NCBI GenBank assembly: GCA_035524895.1
Contig: DATLFI010000116.1
Coordinates: forward strand, 1-41,518
Length of the DNA stretch: 41,518 nt
Origin: DATLFI01 sp035524895
Lineage (GTDB): Bacteria > Acidobacteriota > Thermoanaerobaculia > Multivoradales > Multivoraceae
Direction: 5' to 3'
Part shown: positions 25,339 to 32,974 of the stretch, piece after piece
Position numbering within the stretch: the first letter of the stretch is position 1
Layout of the letters: each line of letters opens with the position of its first letter
Notes under the pieces: model-generated
Told to the model about the DNA's origin: nothing
The model's database searches: none
What the model saw: the letters and a program-made list of their open reading frames with translations, nothing else
Translations under genes and position numbers: made by a program

Positions 25339-26619
25339 ATGAACCAGAGCGTCTACGGTCGCCTGTCGGGGATGATGTTCCTCCAGTACGCGGTCTGGGG
25401 AATCTGGCTGCCGATCCTCGCCCGCTACCTGCAAGCCAGCCCTGCCGATGGCGGCCTGGGCTTCACCGCCGGCCAGGTCGGCTGGATCCTCGGCCTCGCC
25501 GGTTCGGTCGGCGCGGTCTCGGCGCCGTTCATCGCGGGCCAGCTAGCGGACCGCCTCTTCTCCGCACAGAAGTTCCTCGCCGTGCTGCTCCTGTTGGGTG
25601 GCGTGGTCAAGATCGTCACCGCGTACCAGACCAGCTTCGCCGCCTGGCTGCTGCTCTCGGTGGTCTACAGCGTCCTCTACATGCCGACGCTGTCCCTCAC
25701 GAACTCGATCGCGTTCGCCCACCTCAGCGATCCCGACCGCCAGTTCCCCGCCGTGCGGGTATGGGGCACCATCGGTTGGATCGCAGCGAGCTGGGCGTTT
25801 CCCCTGTTCTGGCTGCTGAGCGACGTGCGCCTACAGGCGCTGCCGCCGTTCTACCGCGGCGTCGAGGTGGCGGGCGTGACCGGCAGGCTGGTCGACTCGC
25901 TGATCGCGAGCGGCATCGTCTCGATCCTCTACGCCGGGTACTGCTTCGCGCTGCCGCACACGCCGCCTAGACCCGACGCGGTCGAGCCGCTCGCCTTCCG
26001 CAAGGCGTTCGGGCTGCTGCGCCACCGCTCGTTCGCGGTGCTGGTGGTCGCCAGCCTGTTGATCTCCGTGATCCACCAGGTCTACTTCATGCAGACCGCG
26101 CCGTTCTTCAGCTCTCTCGGTCTGCAGGACAGCCAGATCGGTCCGGCGATGACGATCGGACAGTTCGCCGAGATCGCGGTGATGGTGGCCGCAGGCTGGC
26201 TGCTGTCCCGATTCGGATTTCGTTGGGTGATCACGCTCGGCGCGTTCGCGTACTTCCTGCGCTACCTGGTGTTCGGGTCTGCCGCCGGTCTGCCCGTGTG
26301 GCTGGTGGTCGGCAGCCAGGCGCTGCACGGACTCTGCTACGCGTGCTTCTTCGCCGCCGCGTTCATCTACGTCGAGCGGATCGCCGAGTCCGACGTGCGC
26401 CACTCGGCGCAGACCGTGTTCGGCATGACCATCCTCGGCATCGGGCCGGTGGTCGCCGCACCGTTCGTGCAGTTCCTCGAGGGCCGGTTCGGCGACCCGG
26501 GAGGCGGCTTCACCGACTACTCGCCGCTGTGGTACACCACCGCCGCGATCGGCCTGGTGGTCGCGGTGCTGGTGGCTACGCTGTTCCGCGACGAGACGCA
26601 GGCGCGTGCGGCTTCCTGA
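25339..26619 (+). CDS. MFS transporter, nucleoside:H+ symporter (NupG-like) family
   Basis: A 426-residue, 12-helix inner-membrane protein. The N-terminus (RLSGMMFLQYAVWGIWLPILARYL) and the RVWGTIGWIAASW motif near residue 138 are typical of the nucleoside H+ symporter group. Helices 7-12 begin near residue 228 after a cytosolic loop (PPRPDAVEPLAFRKAFGLL). A purine-nucleoside role would fit the degradation locus 13 kb away, but nothing links them directly, and many family members in environmental bacteria have unknown substrates. It is convergent with the pseudogene that follows. Confidence 0.8.
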   Translation: MNQSVYGRLSGMMFLQYAVWGIWLPILARYLQASPADGGLGFTAGQVGWILGLAGSVGAVSAPFIAGQLADRLFSAQKFLAVLLLLGGVVKIVTAYQTSFAAWLLLSVVYSVLYMPTLSLTNSIAFAHLSDPDRQFPAVRVWGTIGWIAASWAFPLFWLLSDVRLQALPPFYRGVEVAGVTGRLVDSLIASGIVSILYAGYCFALPHTPPRPDAVEPLAFRKAFGLLRHRSFAVLVVASLLISVIHQVYFMQTAPFFSSLGLQDSQIGPAMTIGQFAEIAVMVAAGWLLSRFGFRWVITLGAFAYFLRYLVFGSAAGLPVWLVVGSQALHGLCYACFFAAAFIYVERIAESDVRHSAQTVFGMTILGIGPVVAAPFVQFLEGRFGDPGGGFTDYSPLWYTTAAIGLVVAVLVATLFRDETQARAAS

Positions 26620-26640
26620 CCAAGTGCGGCGAAGAGGACC

Positions 26641-26936
26641 TCACACGTCGCACACCCGCACCGCCTGCTCGAGCGACGCGAGCGGGTCGGCGGCGGTGGG
26701 GATCAACTCCTGGCCCAGGAAGCCCCGGTAGCCGGTGTCGCGGATGGCGCGCACGATCGCGGGGTAGTGGAGCTCCTGATTCTCGTCGAGCTCGTGGCGA
26801 CCTGGCACGCCGGCGGTGTGGTAGTGGCCGATGGCGGCGTGGTGCTCGCGAATGGTGGAACGGCGAGACCGAGGACCGAGCGGCGCGACAGCGTCTCGCC
26901 CTCGCGGCAGCGGCGCTCTGAAGCCGGCCGCTTCAT
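26641..26936 (-). pseudogene. Internally deleted Tat-exported hydroxypyruvate-isomerase-like TIM-barrel gene
   Basis: The 5' end is intact: an ATG at 26936 overlaps the stop of the epoxide-hydrolase gene (ATGA) and opens a Tat-like signal, LSRRSVLGLAVPP. The 3' end, in another frame from about 26858 to the TGA at 26641, encodes the typical C-terminus of hydroxypyruvate isomerase/TIM-barrel proteins: IGHYHTAGVPGRHELDENQE, LHYPAIVRAIRDTGYRGFLG and a final LEQAVRVCDV. About 200 codons of barrel are missing between them; the join is near 26848-26860. The remnant shows a former operon with the upstream hydrolase. Confidence 0.75.
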
Positions 26937-28021
26937 GCGAAGGTCTTTCGCAGCCAGTCGATCAGGATGCGGTTGAGCTCCGCCGGCTTCTCCTGCTGCG
27001 TCCAGTGGCCGCAGTCGGGGATGGTGACCTTCTCGACCTTGGGCGCGATGCGCTCGAGACCGTTCGCGGAGGAGGGCGGCAGCACGATGTCGTCCTCGGC
27101 GCCGACGTAGAGGCAGGGCTGCTCGATGTGGTAGTCGAGGTTCCGCATCGCCCGCCAGTTGCGGTCGATGTTGCGGTACCAGTTGATGCCGCCAGCGAAC
27201 CCCGTGCGCTCGAAGGTCGAGACGAAGACCTGGAGCTCTTCCTCGTTCAACAGCGGCTCGCCCGGCAGCAGCGCCTCGTCGACCGGCGCTTTGAGCAGCT
27301 CGAGGAGCTGGAACTTGCGCTGTGGGTCGTCGGGCGGGAGCTTGGCGAACTCCTCAGCGTCCCACATGCCGCGACGCAGCAGCATCACGAACACCTTGCG
27401 CACGTCGGCCTCGAGCACCGCCTCGGCGACGCCCGGGGTCTGGAACGCGACCACGTAGTTGTCGTCGCCGCGCATCCGGCGCAGCAGCTCGATCGGCGGT
27501 CCGGGCGCTGGCGGCCCGAACGCCGTGTTGACGCCGATCACGCCGAGCACCCGCTTGGGGTGGAGCAGCGCCATGTTCCAGACCACGCCGCCGCCCCAGT
27601 CGTGGCCGCAGAACACGGCCTTGTCGATGCCCTTGGCGTCGAGCATCCCCACGAGGTCGTCGCACAGATCGCGGATGCCATACGCTTCGATCTCGACCGG
27701 TCGCTGCGTGTTGCCGTAGCCGCGCTGGTCGGGGGCGATGGCGTGGAAGCCGGCGCCGGCGAGGGCCGGGAGCTGGTGGCGCCACGAGTAGGCGAGCTCG
27801 GGGAAGCCGTGCGAGAACACCACCGGCACGCCCGCGCCGGCCTCGTACACCGCCATGCGGATACCGTTGGTATTGACGTAGCTCGGCTTCGGGAACGACG
27901 GCGCCTCGGCGCGGCGTGCCGCGGCTGCGCGGGGCAGGGCGGTGGCAGCGGCGCCGGCGGCCGCAACCTGGAGCAGCGCCCGCCGGCTGAGACGAGCCCG
28001 GGAGAGGTCGTGGTGGAGCAT
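26933..28021 (-). CDS. Tat-exported epoxide-hydrolase-like alpha/beta hydrolase
   Basis: A 362-residue protein exported folded: SRRALLQVAAAG at residues 12-23 is a Tat signal, followed by an alanine-rich stretch. The catalytic domain has HGFPE (the HG.P motif), DQRGYGNT, GHDWGG (nucleophilic aspartate), a cap with a tyrosine in GGINWYRN, GAEDDIVLPP (acid) and GHWTQQEKP (histidine). This is the standard epoxide-hydrolase set; the cap tyrosine argues for that over plain esterase. Its stop overlaps the start of the decayed TIM-barrel gene. Confidence 0.87.
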   Translation of the reverse strand: MLHHDLSRARLSRRALLQVAAAGAAATALPRAAAARRAEAPSFPKPSYVNTNGIRMAVYEAGAGVPVVFSHGFPELAYSWRHQLPALAGAGFHAIAPDQRGYGNTQRPVEIEAYGIRDLCDDLVGMLDAKGIDKAVFCGHDWGGGVVWNMALLHPKRVLGVIGVNTAFGPPAPGPPIELLRRMRGDDNYVVAFQTPGVAEAVLEADVRKVFVMLLRRGMWDAEEFAKLPPDDPQRKFQLLELLKAPVDEALLPGEPLLNEEELQVFVSTFERTGFAGGINWYRNIDRNWRAMRNLDYHIEQPCLYVGAEDDIVLPPSSANGLERIAPKVEKVTIPDCGHWTQQEKPAELNRILIDWLRKTFA

Positions 28022-28206
28022 GGATCCTCCTGGCGAGTGATGGCATCTTAGCGTCGGAGTGGCGCTCGCCGCGGCGCTCGCCGCCTGGCTGCCTCTGGTG
28101 CTTCGAACGCCGCCGCCGAGGCCCCTCGCCGAGGGCCAAATACGGATCCACGGCAGCCTTCCGCTGCACGACCGCCGGGTATCATGGGCGTCGAGGAGGA
28201 AGCGTC

Positions 28207-29100
28207 ATGCACACGAGAGAGACGGCCGCGTTCTGCGCGGCAGCGATGGTGGTGCTCGCGTTGCCGGTGGCAGCGCAGCAGCGGGACTTCAGCCAGGTCC
28301 AGATCCAGGGCGAGAAGGTCGCGGGCAATGTGCACGTGCTGGTCAGTGGTGTCGCGGGGAACATTGGAGTCTCCGCCGGTCCCGACGGCATCCTCATCGT
28401 CGACGACCAGTTCGCCCCGCTCGCCGACAAGATCCGCGCGTCTCTCGCCGAGATCGCGCCCGGCGATCCCGCGTTCGTGGTCAACACCCACTGGCACGGC
28501 GATCACACCGGCGGCAACGAGGTGTTTGGTCCAAAGGCGGTGATCGTCGCGCACCACAACGTGCGCAAGCGGCTCGCCGCCGGCAGCGAGACTCCTGGTC
28601 GCGTCGCACCGCCGGTCACCGGCGCCGCACTGCCCGAGCTCACCTACGGCGACGCGATCACCATCCACTTCAACGGCGAGGAGATTCGGGTCATCCACCT
28701 TCCGCCGGGTCACACGGACGGCGACAGCTACGTGCACTTCGTGGGCTCCAACGTGGTCCACCTCGGCGACGACTTCTTCGCGGGGCGCTTCCCGTTCGTC
28801 GACCTCGACAGCGGCGGCAGCGTCACCGGCCTGATCGAGAGCATCGGGCGCCTGATCGGCGAGCTGCCGGCGGACGTCAAGATCATTCCGGGGCACGGTC
28901 CGGTGGCCACGCTCGACGACCTGAAGGGTTACCACCGGATGCTGGTCGCCACCACCGACATCATCCGCAAGGCCAAGGGCTCTGGCACGAGCCGCGAGGA
29001 GCTGACCGAAGCGGGTCTCGGCGAGGAGTGGAAGGCATGGTCGTGGGCCTTCATCACCGAGGCGCGTTGGATCGAGATCGTCTGGAACAGCCTGCAGTGA
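28207..29100 (+). CDS. Secreted MBL-fold metallohydrolase
   Basis: A 297-residue exported protein: signal peptide to about residue 23 (VALPVAAQQ region), then an MBL domain with the zinc motif THWHGDHTGGN, a GHTDGDSYVHF histidine, LGDDFF (aspartate) and IPGHGPVA (histidine). This is the common periplasmic MBL group that includes beta-lactamase-like and uncharacterised enzymes; I cannot name the substrate. AGGAGGA is well placed at 28194-28200, and TATCAT at 28180-28185 may be a -10 box. It is divergent from the epoxide-hydrolase-like gene. The 185-base gap between them holds only a short tandem GCGCTCGCCGCG duplication besides the promoter. Confidence 0.87.
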   Translation: MHTRETAAFCAAAMVVLALPVAAQQRDFSQVQIQGEKVAGNVHVLVSGVAGNIGVSAGPDGILIVDDQFAPLADKIRASLAEIAPGDPAFVVNTHWHGDHTGGNEVFGPKAVIVAHHNVRKRLAAGSETPGRVAPPVTGAALPELTYGDAITIHFNGEEIRVIHLPPGHTDGDSYVHFVGSNVVHLGDDFFAGRFPFVDLDSGGSVTGLIESIGRLIGELPADVKIIPGHGPVATLDDLKGYHRMLVATTDIIRKAKGSGTSREELTEAGLGEEWKAWSWAFITEARWIEIVWNSLQ

Positions 29101-29104
29101 CTTC

Positions 29105-29124
29105 GCCCCGGCTCACGCCGGGGC
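29105..29124 (+). terminator. GC hairpin after the secreted MBL gene
   Basis: An 8-bp perfect stem GCCCCGGC/GCCGGGGC with a TCAC loop begins 4 bases after the stop. No U-tract follows. It probably ends or stabilises the MBL transcript before the PQQ-propeller gene. Confidence 0.6.
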
Positions 29125-29262
29125 CTCGAGTACAAGGGCTTGGGCTTCGGCCGACAGTGCCCCCGACAGCATGGCTCCGGGCGACCCGGCGCGCCGCGTT
29201 CGATCGCGATGCGCTGGAGCGCGGGCCTCTGTGGAACCACACCCCGACGAAGGAGTCGAAAG

Positions 29263-30618
29263 ATGTCGAGGATCCCTCTACCCGCCGCATCCCTGATAGC
29301 CGGTGTCTGCTTGACGGCCGGCGCTCTGATTCCACTTCTCGCGGAGGACGCCGGTGGCGCCGCGGTGTGGCCGGCCTGGCGTGGCCCGGACTCCACGGGC
29401 GTTGCCCCCGCGGGCAACCCGCCGGTGCGCTGGAGCGAGACGGAGAATGTCCGCTGGAAGGCGGAGCTGCCGGGTCTCGGCACCTCGACTCCGGTCATCT
29501 GGGGGAATCGGGTGTTCGTGACCTCGGCCGTCGACGAGGGTGTTCCGGCCGACGGCGCCGCGCCGGCGGCCGAGGGTGAGGGCGCAGCCGGCGGCCGGAG
29601 GCTCGCCGGAGCGCCTGGGATGATGCACCGCTTCGTCGTCATGGCGATCGAGCTCGACACGGGCAAAGTGGTTTGGGAGCGCACGGCGCGGCGCGCACCC
29701 CCGCACGAGGGCCACCATCCCGACGGCACCTACGCCTCGGGCTCGCCGGTCACCGACGGCGAGCACGTGTTCGCCACCTTCGGCTCGCAGGGCCTGTACG
29801 CCTACGACTTGGACGGCAACCTGAAGTGGGAGAAGGACCTCGGCGACATGAGAACACGCCTGGGCTTTGGGGAGGGTGCGTCCCCCGCGCTCCACGGCGA
29901 CACCCTGGTGCTCAACTGGGACCACGAGGACGAGGACTTCATCGTCGCCCTCGACAAGCGCACGGGTGAGGAGCGCTGGCGGCGCGATCGCGACGAGATC
30001 ACATCGTGGACTACTCCGCTGGTGGTCGAGCACGACGGGAGGGCGCAGGTCGTGGTCAGCGCCACCGGCGCGATCCGCAGCTACGACCTCGCGACCGGCG
30101 AAGACCTCTGGCACACGCCGGGCATGACCGTCAACGCCATCCCCTCACCGGTGCACGCGGGCGGCGTGGTGTACCTGACCAGCGGCTTCCGGGGTAGCGC
30201 CCTCCTCGCCATCGACCTCGCCAAGGCCCGGGGCAACCTCGAAGGCACCGACGCCATCCGCTGGAGGTTCGACCGCGACACGCCGTACGTGCCGTCGCCG
30301 CTGCTCTACGACGGGCTGCTGTACTTCCTGAAGGTCAACAGCCCGATCCTCACCGTGATCGACGTCGCCAACGGCGAGGTGGTGTACGGGCCCCAGCGCC
30401 TCGACGGCGTCGACAACATCTACGCCTCGCCGGTCGGCGCGGACGGTCGCGTCTACATCCAGGGGCGCGGCGGCGAGGGCGTGGTGCTGCGCGCCGGGCG
30501 CAAGTACGAGGTGATCGCCAACAACCAGCTCGAAGACAACTTCGACGCCTCGCCGGTTGTCGCGGGCGACCGACTGTTGCTACGCGGCCGACGGCACCTG
30601 TACTCCCTCGGCTCGTAG
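29263..30618 (+). CDS. Exported PQQ-like beta-propeller protein
   Basis: A 451-residue exported protein, started at the ATG at 29263 because AAGGAG lies about 8 bases upstream; an in-frame start at 29140 lacks that. Signal peptide about 1-28 (IPLPAASLIAGVCLTAGAL). The mature part begins WPAWRGPDSTG, a common opening of BamB-like PQQ-propeller proteins in Acidobacteriota and Planctomycetes. Blades are marked by repeats such as VWERTARR, LKWEKDLG, GEERWRRD, GEDLWHTPG and IRWRFDRDT. No methanol-dehydrogenase-type catalytic residues are evident, so a structural or binding role is more likely than an enzyme. A strong hairpin follows. Confidence 0.85.
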   Translation: MSRIPLPAASLIAGVCLTAGALIPLLAEDAGGAAVWPAWRGPDSTGVAPAGNPPVRWSETENVRWKAELPGLGTSTPVIWGNRVFVTSAVDEGVPADGAAPAAEGEGAAGGRRLAGAPGMMHRFVVMAIELDTGKVVWERTARRAPPHEGHHPDGTYASGSPVTDGEHVFATFGSQGLYAYDLDGNLKWEKDLGDMRTRLGFGEGASPALHGDTLVLNWDHEDEDFIVALDKRTGEERWRRDRDEITSWTTPLVVEHDGRAQVVVSATGAIRSYDLATGEDLWHTPGMTVNAIPSPVHAGGVVYLTSGFRGSALLAIDLAKARGNLEGTDAIRWRFDRDTPYVPSPLLYDGLLYFLKVNSPILTVIDVANGEVVYGPQRLDGVDNIYASPVGADGRVYIQGRGGEGVVLRAGRKYEVIANNQLEDNFDASPVVAGDRLLLRGRRHLYSLGS

Positions 30619-30650
30619 CAGCTAACGGACAGTGGAAGCGACGCGATGGG

Positions 30651-30678
30651 GGAGGGCGGGTCTTCGAACCCGCCCTCC
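30651..30678 (+). terminator. Strong intrinsic-type hairpin after the PQQ-propeller gene
   Basis: An 11-bp perfect stem GGAGGGCGGGT/ACCCGCCCTCC with a 6-base CTTCGA loop is followed by GTTCGTGT. It sits between the convergent propeller and lipoprotein genes and could serve both directions. Confidence 0.75.
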
Positions 30679-30708
30679 GTTCGTGTCGCCCGCATACTGC
30701 TGCTGCGA

Positions 30709-30832
30709 GACCTACTGTCGCGTCTGCGAGGCGCGCTGCTCTGCGCGGGACCTACTGTTGCGTCTGCGCCCGACCTACTGTTGCGCCTGCGAGGCCCGCT
30801 GCGTCTGCGGGACCTACTGTTGCGTCTGCGAG
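30709..30832. repeat. Stop-codon-bearing tandem repeat array 3
   Basis: Four copies of GACCTACTGT(T/C)GCG(T/C)CTGCG start at 30709, 30749, 30772 and 30811, separated by alternating long and short spacers, giving a higher-order period of 62-63 bp. On the minus strand each copy contains TAG after ACAACAG-like codons. The 30811 copy holds the actual stop of the lipoprotein gene; the copies at 30772 and 30709 put further TAGs in the same frame, and the one at 30749 puts one in another frame. Confidence 0.88.
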
Positions 30833-31272
30833 ACGACGACCCATTGGCCGTCGCGCTTCGCGAGGCCGAAGCCGAGGTTGAGCACGCCGAAGGCGCCCTC
30901 GACCGTGGCGCCGGTCACCTTCGCGGTGTCGCCGGTCACCTCGACCACCATGTTGGTGGTATTGGCGGCGAAGCCCTCGAGGAAGCCCTGGTCGCGTGCG
31001 CCTTCGAGGAACTGCTGCATGGCGGCCTTGTTCATGCCCTGGTCCGACGAGAAGTCGTCGGTGTAGCTGGTCATGAGGGTCGCGATGTCGCCGGCCTTGA
31101 TCAGGTCGAGGTTCTTGACCATCAGCGCCGTGATGACTTCCTCGTCGCTCGGCGGCGGCGGGGCCGCGGGCGCGGACGGGGCGCCTGCGCCGCCGCTGCT
31201 GCAGGCAAGGGTGAGGACGCTGAGCACGAGGAGGGCGGCGAGCCCGACGAGGGGCGCTGGTCTGCGGTTCAT
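30814..31272 (-). CDS. NTF2/SnoaL-like lipoprotein
   Basis: A 152-residue lipoprotein from the ATG at 31272, which has AAAGGA just upstream; an ATG at 31287 in frame is less well placed. The signal peptide ends in the lipobox LTLAC at about residue 24, then a Ser/Ala/Pro-rich linker. The mature domain (DEEVITALMVKNLDLIKAGD, LMTSYTDDFSS, VVEVTGDTAKVTGA, FGLAKRDGQWVVVS) has the helix-helix-strand order of NTF2-like/DUF4440 domains, which include ligand-binding and immunity proteins. The last codons (SQTQQ) and stop lie in repeat array 3. It is divergent from the M24 peptidase. Confidence 0.8.
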   Translation of the reverse strand: MNRRPAPLVGLAALLVLSVLTLACSSGGAGAPSAPAAPPPPSDEEVITALMVKNLDLIKAGDIATLMTSYTDDFSSDQGMNKAAMQQFLEGARDQGFLEGFAANTTNMVVEVTGDTAKVTGATVEGAFGVLNLGFGLAKRDGQWVVVSQTQQ

Positions 31273-31423
31273 GAGGATCCTTTCCATGGCTCCGCGGAGC
31301 CGTACGTGGAGGGATGAAAAGCCCGAATTCGAAAGACCGGAACCAGTCTACGCCATCGAGATCCCCAGGGTTTCGGTCTCGCCCGGAGGTGGCGGCCAGA
31401 CCGTTGATACGCTGCGCGCGCCG

Positions 31424-32548
31424 ATGGCGACTCGCGAAATGGACCCCAGCGAGCGGCTCGCGCTCCTGCAGCGAGAGCTCGAGGAGCGTCAGATCGACGC
31501 GCTGGTGCTCGTCTCCGGATCGACGCTGCGCTACGTGACCGGTCAGGCGTTCGAGGCCCACGAGCGGCTCCTGATGCTGGCCGTGCCGCGGAGCGGTACC
31601 CCGCTGGCGGTGGTGCCGCGGGTCGAGGCGCAGCGCTGGCGAGACGCGATGCCCGACCTCGAGCGGGTCTTCTACTGGGACGACGCCGAAGGCCCCGACG
31701 TGGCGGCAGGGCGCGCGCTCTCGAACCTGACCACGGCGCGCAAGGTGGCGGTGGAGCCGCTTTCGCTCCGCTACTTCGAGTATGCCTACCTGAAGCGCCA
31801 CATCGGCCAGGCCGAGATCGTGTCGGCGGAGCCCGTGGTGCGGGCGCTGCGCCAGCGTAAGGAATCCTCCGAGGTGGCGGCGCTTCGGCAGGCGGTGCAG
31901 ATCGCGGAGGCATCGCTCGAGGCGGTGCTGCCGCACGTGCGCCCTGGCGTGCGCGAGGACGAGATCGCGCGGCGTCTGTCGGGCGAGCTGCTGCTGCGCG
32001 GTGGCGGGGGTGTCTCGTTCGGGCCGATCGTGCTCGCCGGCGCGCGCAGCGCACTGCCGCACGGCGAGCCAGGGGACCACGAGATCCGCTCGGGCGAGCT
32101 GCTGCTCGTCGACTTCGGCACCTCGCACCACGGCTATCACGCCGACATCACGCGCACCTTCGTGGTCGGTGCCGAGCCCGACGACCTGCAGTGCCGGGTC
32201 CATCGCGCGGTGTTGGCAGCCAACGAGGCCGGGCGTCGCGCGGCGCGCGCCGGCGTCACCGCCAGCGAGGTCCATCACCTGTGTCAGGCCGACCTCCACG
32301 GTCCGCAGTGGGAGGGTTGGACCAAGTACCGCACCGGTCACGGGCTCGGGCTCGACCTCCACGAGCCACCCTCGGTCATGACCGGCAGTCAGGTGGTGCT
32401 CGAGCCCGGCATGGTCTTCACGATCGAGCCTGGGCTCTATCGCGAAGGATGGGGCGGCGTGCGGATCGAGGACGACGTGCTGGTCACGGAGGACGGAGCC
32501 GAAACCCTGACGACCAGCCCCCGCGAGCTGCGGGTGCTCGGGGCCTGA
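31424..32548 (+). CDS. M24-family metallopeptidase (Xaa-Pro aminopeptidase-like)
   Basis: A 374-residue cytosolic enzyme expected to remove an N-terminal residue before proline or act as a dipeptidase. The N-terminal creatinase-like domain spans about 8-135; the pita-bread domain has all metal ligands: VDFGT and HADITR (two Asp), GHGLGLDLHE (His), FTIEPGLY (Glu) and VRIEDDVLV (Glu). I use the ATG at 31424; another at 31439 is possible, and the long in-frame extension to 31073 runs through the divergent lipoprotein gene. Confidence 0.9.
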   Translation: MATREMDPSERLALLQRELEERQIDALVLVSGSTLRYVTGQAFEAHERLLMLAVPRSGTPLAVVPRVEAQRWRDAMPDLERVFYWDDAEGPDVAAGRALSNLTTARKVAVEPLSLRYFEYAYLKRHIGQAEIVSAEPVVRALRQRKESSEVAALRQAVQIAEASLEAVLPHVRPGVREDEIARRLSGELLLRGGGGVSFGPIVLAGARSALPHGEPGDHEIRSGELLLVDFGTSHHGYHADITRTFVVGAEPDDLQCRVHRAVLAANEAGRRAARAGVTASEVHHLCQADLHGPQWEGWTKYRTGHGLGLDLHEPPSVMTGSQVVLEPGMVFTIEPGLYREGWGGVRIEDDVLVTEDGAETLTTSPRELRVLGA

Positions 32549-32601
32549 GCGTCAGCCGGCATACCACCAATATCGACATGCGTTTGAAAGGTGCTGACGC
32601 T

Positions 32602-32964
32602 ATGCCATACGACCGCGACAACGTGTTCGCGCGCATCCTGCGCGGCGAGATTCCTTGCCATAGGGTCTACGAGAACGAGCACGCGCTCGCCTTTCGCGAC
32701 ATCCAGCCGCTCACACCACAGCACGTCCTGGTGATCCCCAAGGGGGAGTACGTCACCTTCGACGAGTTCGCGGCGAAGGCTTCCGACGCCGAGCTGGCGG
32801 CGTGGGTGCGCGCGATCGGCGAGGTGGCGCGGCAGGTAGGGGTCGTCGAGAGCGGCTACCGCGTGCTAGCGAACAACGGGCCCCACGCCCACCAGGAAGT
32901 GCCGCACCTGCACATGCACTTGTTCGGCGGCACCGATCTCGGCGGGATGATCGGCCAACGGTGA
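32602..32964 (+). CDS. HIT-family nucleotide-binding hydrolase (HinT-like)
   Basis: A 120-residue protein with the HIT signature HQEVPHLHMHLFGG near the C-terminus and the N-terminal D..FARILRGEIPCHRVYEN, as in HinT. It probably hydrolyses nucleoside phosphoramidates or similar. AAAGGTG lies before the ATG at 32602; an ATG at 32578 in frame would add eight residues. It is convergent with the Rieske gene; the 10-base gap region includes a TGACGCGTCA palindrome (32968-32977). Confidence 0.93.
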   Translation: MPYDRDNVFARILRGEIPCHRVYENEHALAFRDIQPLTPQHVLVIPKGEYVTFDEFAAKASDAELAAWVRAIGEVARQVGVVESGYRVLANNGPHAHQEVPHLHMHLFGGTDLGGMIGQR

Positions 32965-32974
32965 CCGTGACGCG

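Noticed and set aside
25339..26619. Dedicated purine transporter for the urate locus
   Set aside because: It is 13 kb away with unrelated genes between; only the family name suggests it.
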